Origin: Ga0077560 sp046330435
Lineage (GTDB): Bacteria; Actinomycetota; Thermoleophilia; Miltoncostaeales; Miltoncostaeaceae
NCBI GenBank assembly: GCA_046330435.1
Contig: JAXLST010000022.1
Span: 18,304 to 82,303 of the forward strand
DNA: 64,000 nucleotides
Reading direction: 5' to 3'
Shown here piece by piece: positions 63,553-64,000 of the stretch; the stretch's first letter is position 1; every line of letters starts with the position of its first letter. Both the position numbers and the translations under genes were made by a program. A model generated the notes under the pieces. It saw nothing but the letters and a program-made list of their open reading frames with translations, did not search any database and was not told where the DNA came from.

Positions 63553-64000
63553 CCACCACCCCGAGGCCGCAGGAGCACCTGGAGACCGGGAGCGCCCTCG
63601 GGCACTCGGTGCCGCGCAGGGACTTCGCCGAGAAGATCCGCGGGCGGGTGCGCTACGTCGGGGACACCGAGGTCCCCGGGATGCTGCACGGCAAGGTCCT
63701 GCGCAGCGAGATCCCCGCCGGCCGCATCCGCTCCATCGACGCCTCCGCCGCCGAGGCGATGCCCGGCGTGGTGTGCGTCCTGGTGGGCACCGACCTGCTG
63801 GACATCGACCCGTACTACGGCCACGCGATCCGCGACCGCCCGATCATCGCGATCGACCGGGTGCGCTTCGCCGGGGAGCCCGTCGCCGTGGTCGCGGCCG
63901 AGACCGAGGAGCAGGCGGAGGCCGCCGTCCGCGCCATCCGCGTGGACTACGAGCCCACGCCCGCCGCGGTCGACCTGGACGGCGCCACGGGCCCGGACGC
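63549..64000 (+). CDS. Molybdenum hydroxylase large subunit (CoxL/XdhA-like), partial
   Basis: The first 150 or so residues of a molybdopterin-binding large subunit, cut by the window edge; the family is usually 750-800 residues. The visible part has the N-terminal aldehyde oxidase/xanthine dehydrogenase a/b hammerhead pattern (GKVLRSEIPAGRIRSIDASAAEAMPGV-like region, PVAVVAAETEEQAEAAVRAI). The active-site region needed to guess substrate (CO, xanthine, nicotinate and so on) is not in the window. Confidence 0.93.
   Translation, partial: MTTTPRPQEHLETGSALGHSVPRRDFAEKIRGRVRYVGDTEVPGMLHGKVLRSEIPAGRIRSIDASAAEAMPGVVCVLVGTDLLDIDPYYGHAIRDRPIIAIDRVRFAGEPVAVVAAETEEQAEAAVRAIRVDYEPTPAAVDLDGATGPD

Overview
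The window is very GC-rich, coding-dense bacterial chromosome. F420-type LLM oxidoreductase, PyrR-type pyrimidine control, a fused SecDF, XDH-family hydroxylase subunits and a secreted FSPKSFWNTPL-type protein together suggest an actinomycetote, most likely of the Thermoleophilia/Solirubrobacterales kind. That placement is inferred from gene content; there is no rRNA here. Many genes appear to be transcribed leaderless: a TANNNT -10 box lies only 6-10 bases before the start codon.

Layout. 1-7.3 kb (minus): carB (cut by the window edge), carA, an isochorismatase-fold hydrolase, pyrC, pyrB and pyrR, with RNase Z and a small phosphodiesterase upstream. A PyrR-loop-like hairpin and a 14-codon leader ORF precede pyrR. 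7.3-20.7 kb (mostly plus): an ABC exporter pair, a flavin amine oxidase lipoprotein whose domains are in circularly permuted order, tRNA-Arg(CCG), a frameshifted SDR, a Na+/H+ antiporter, a DUF47-PiT phosphate uptake pair, a dehydrogenase/TIM-barrel pair and several uncharacterised secreted or membrane proteins. 20.8-29.9 kb: an FAD monooxygenase, tandem GAF-GGDEF-HD-GYP proteins (the second with an amber codon inside its GGDEF motif), a frameshifted epimerase, a small DNA-binding protein and two zinc-ribbon proteins. 29.8-34.9 kb: a secreted beta-rich protein, hydantoinase/oxoprolinase A and B, and a cysteine-rich mini-protein. 35-48.8 kb (minus): a LytR_C-like protein, rel, recJ, a UbiB-family kinase, a repeat protein whose 50/51-bp tandem units break the reading frame, its smaller paralogue, secDF and yajC.

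48.9-64 kb is one divergent metabolic island. On the minus strand a BMP-type nucleoside ABC importer is followed without gaps by a CoxG-like protein, a class V aminotransferase, the FAD subunit of a molybdenum hydroxylase, alanine dehydrogenase and a GMC oxidoreductase. On the plus strand a GntR/FadR regulator leads an LLM oxidoreductase, an M29/NicX-like metalloenzyme, a cupin, a class II aldolase and the Fe-S and molybdenum subunits of the hydroxylase. A 13-bp palindrome overlapping a perfect TTGACA box lies between the two arms. The arrangement suggests uptake and oxidative breakdown of a nucleoside, purine or other N-heterocycle; the substrate is not identifiable from sequence alone.

Four genes carry single-base frame problems or an in-frame stop, so sequencing or assembly indels are a live alternative explanation for several oddities. 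No gene-free stretch exceeds 300 bases. I saw no insertion sequence, prophage or CRISPR array.
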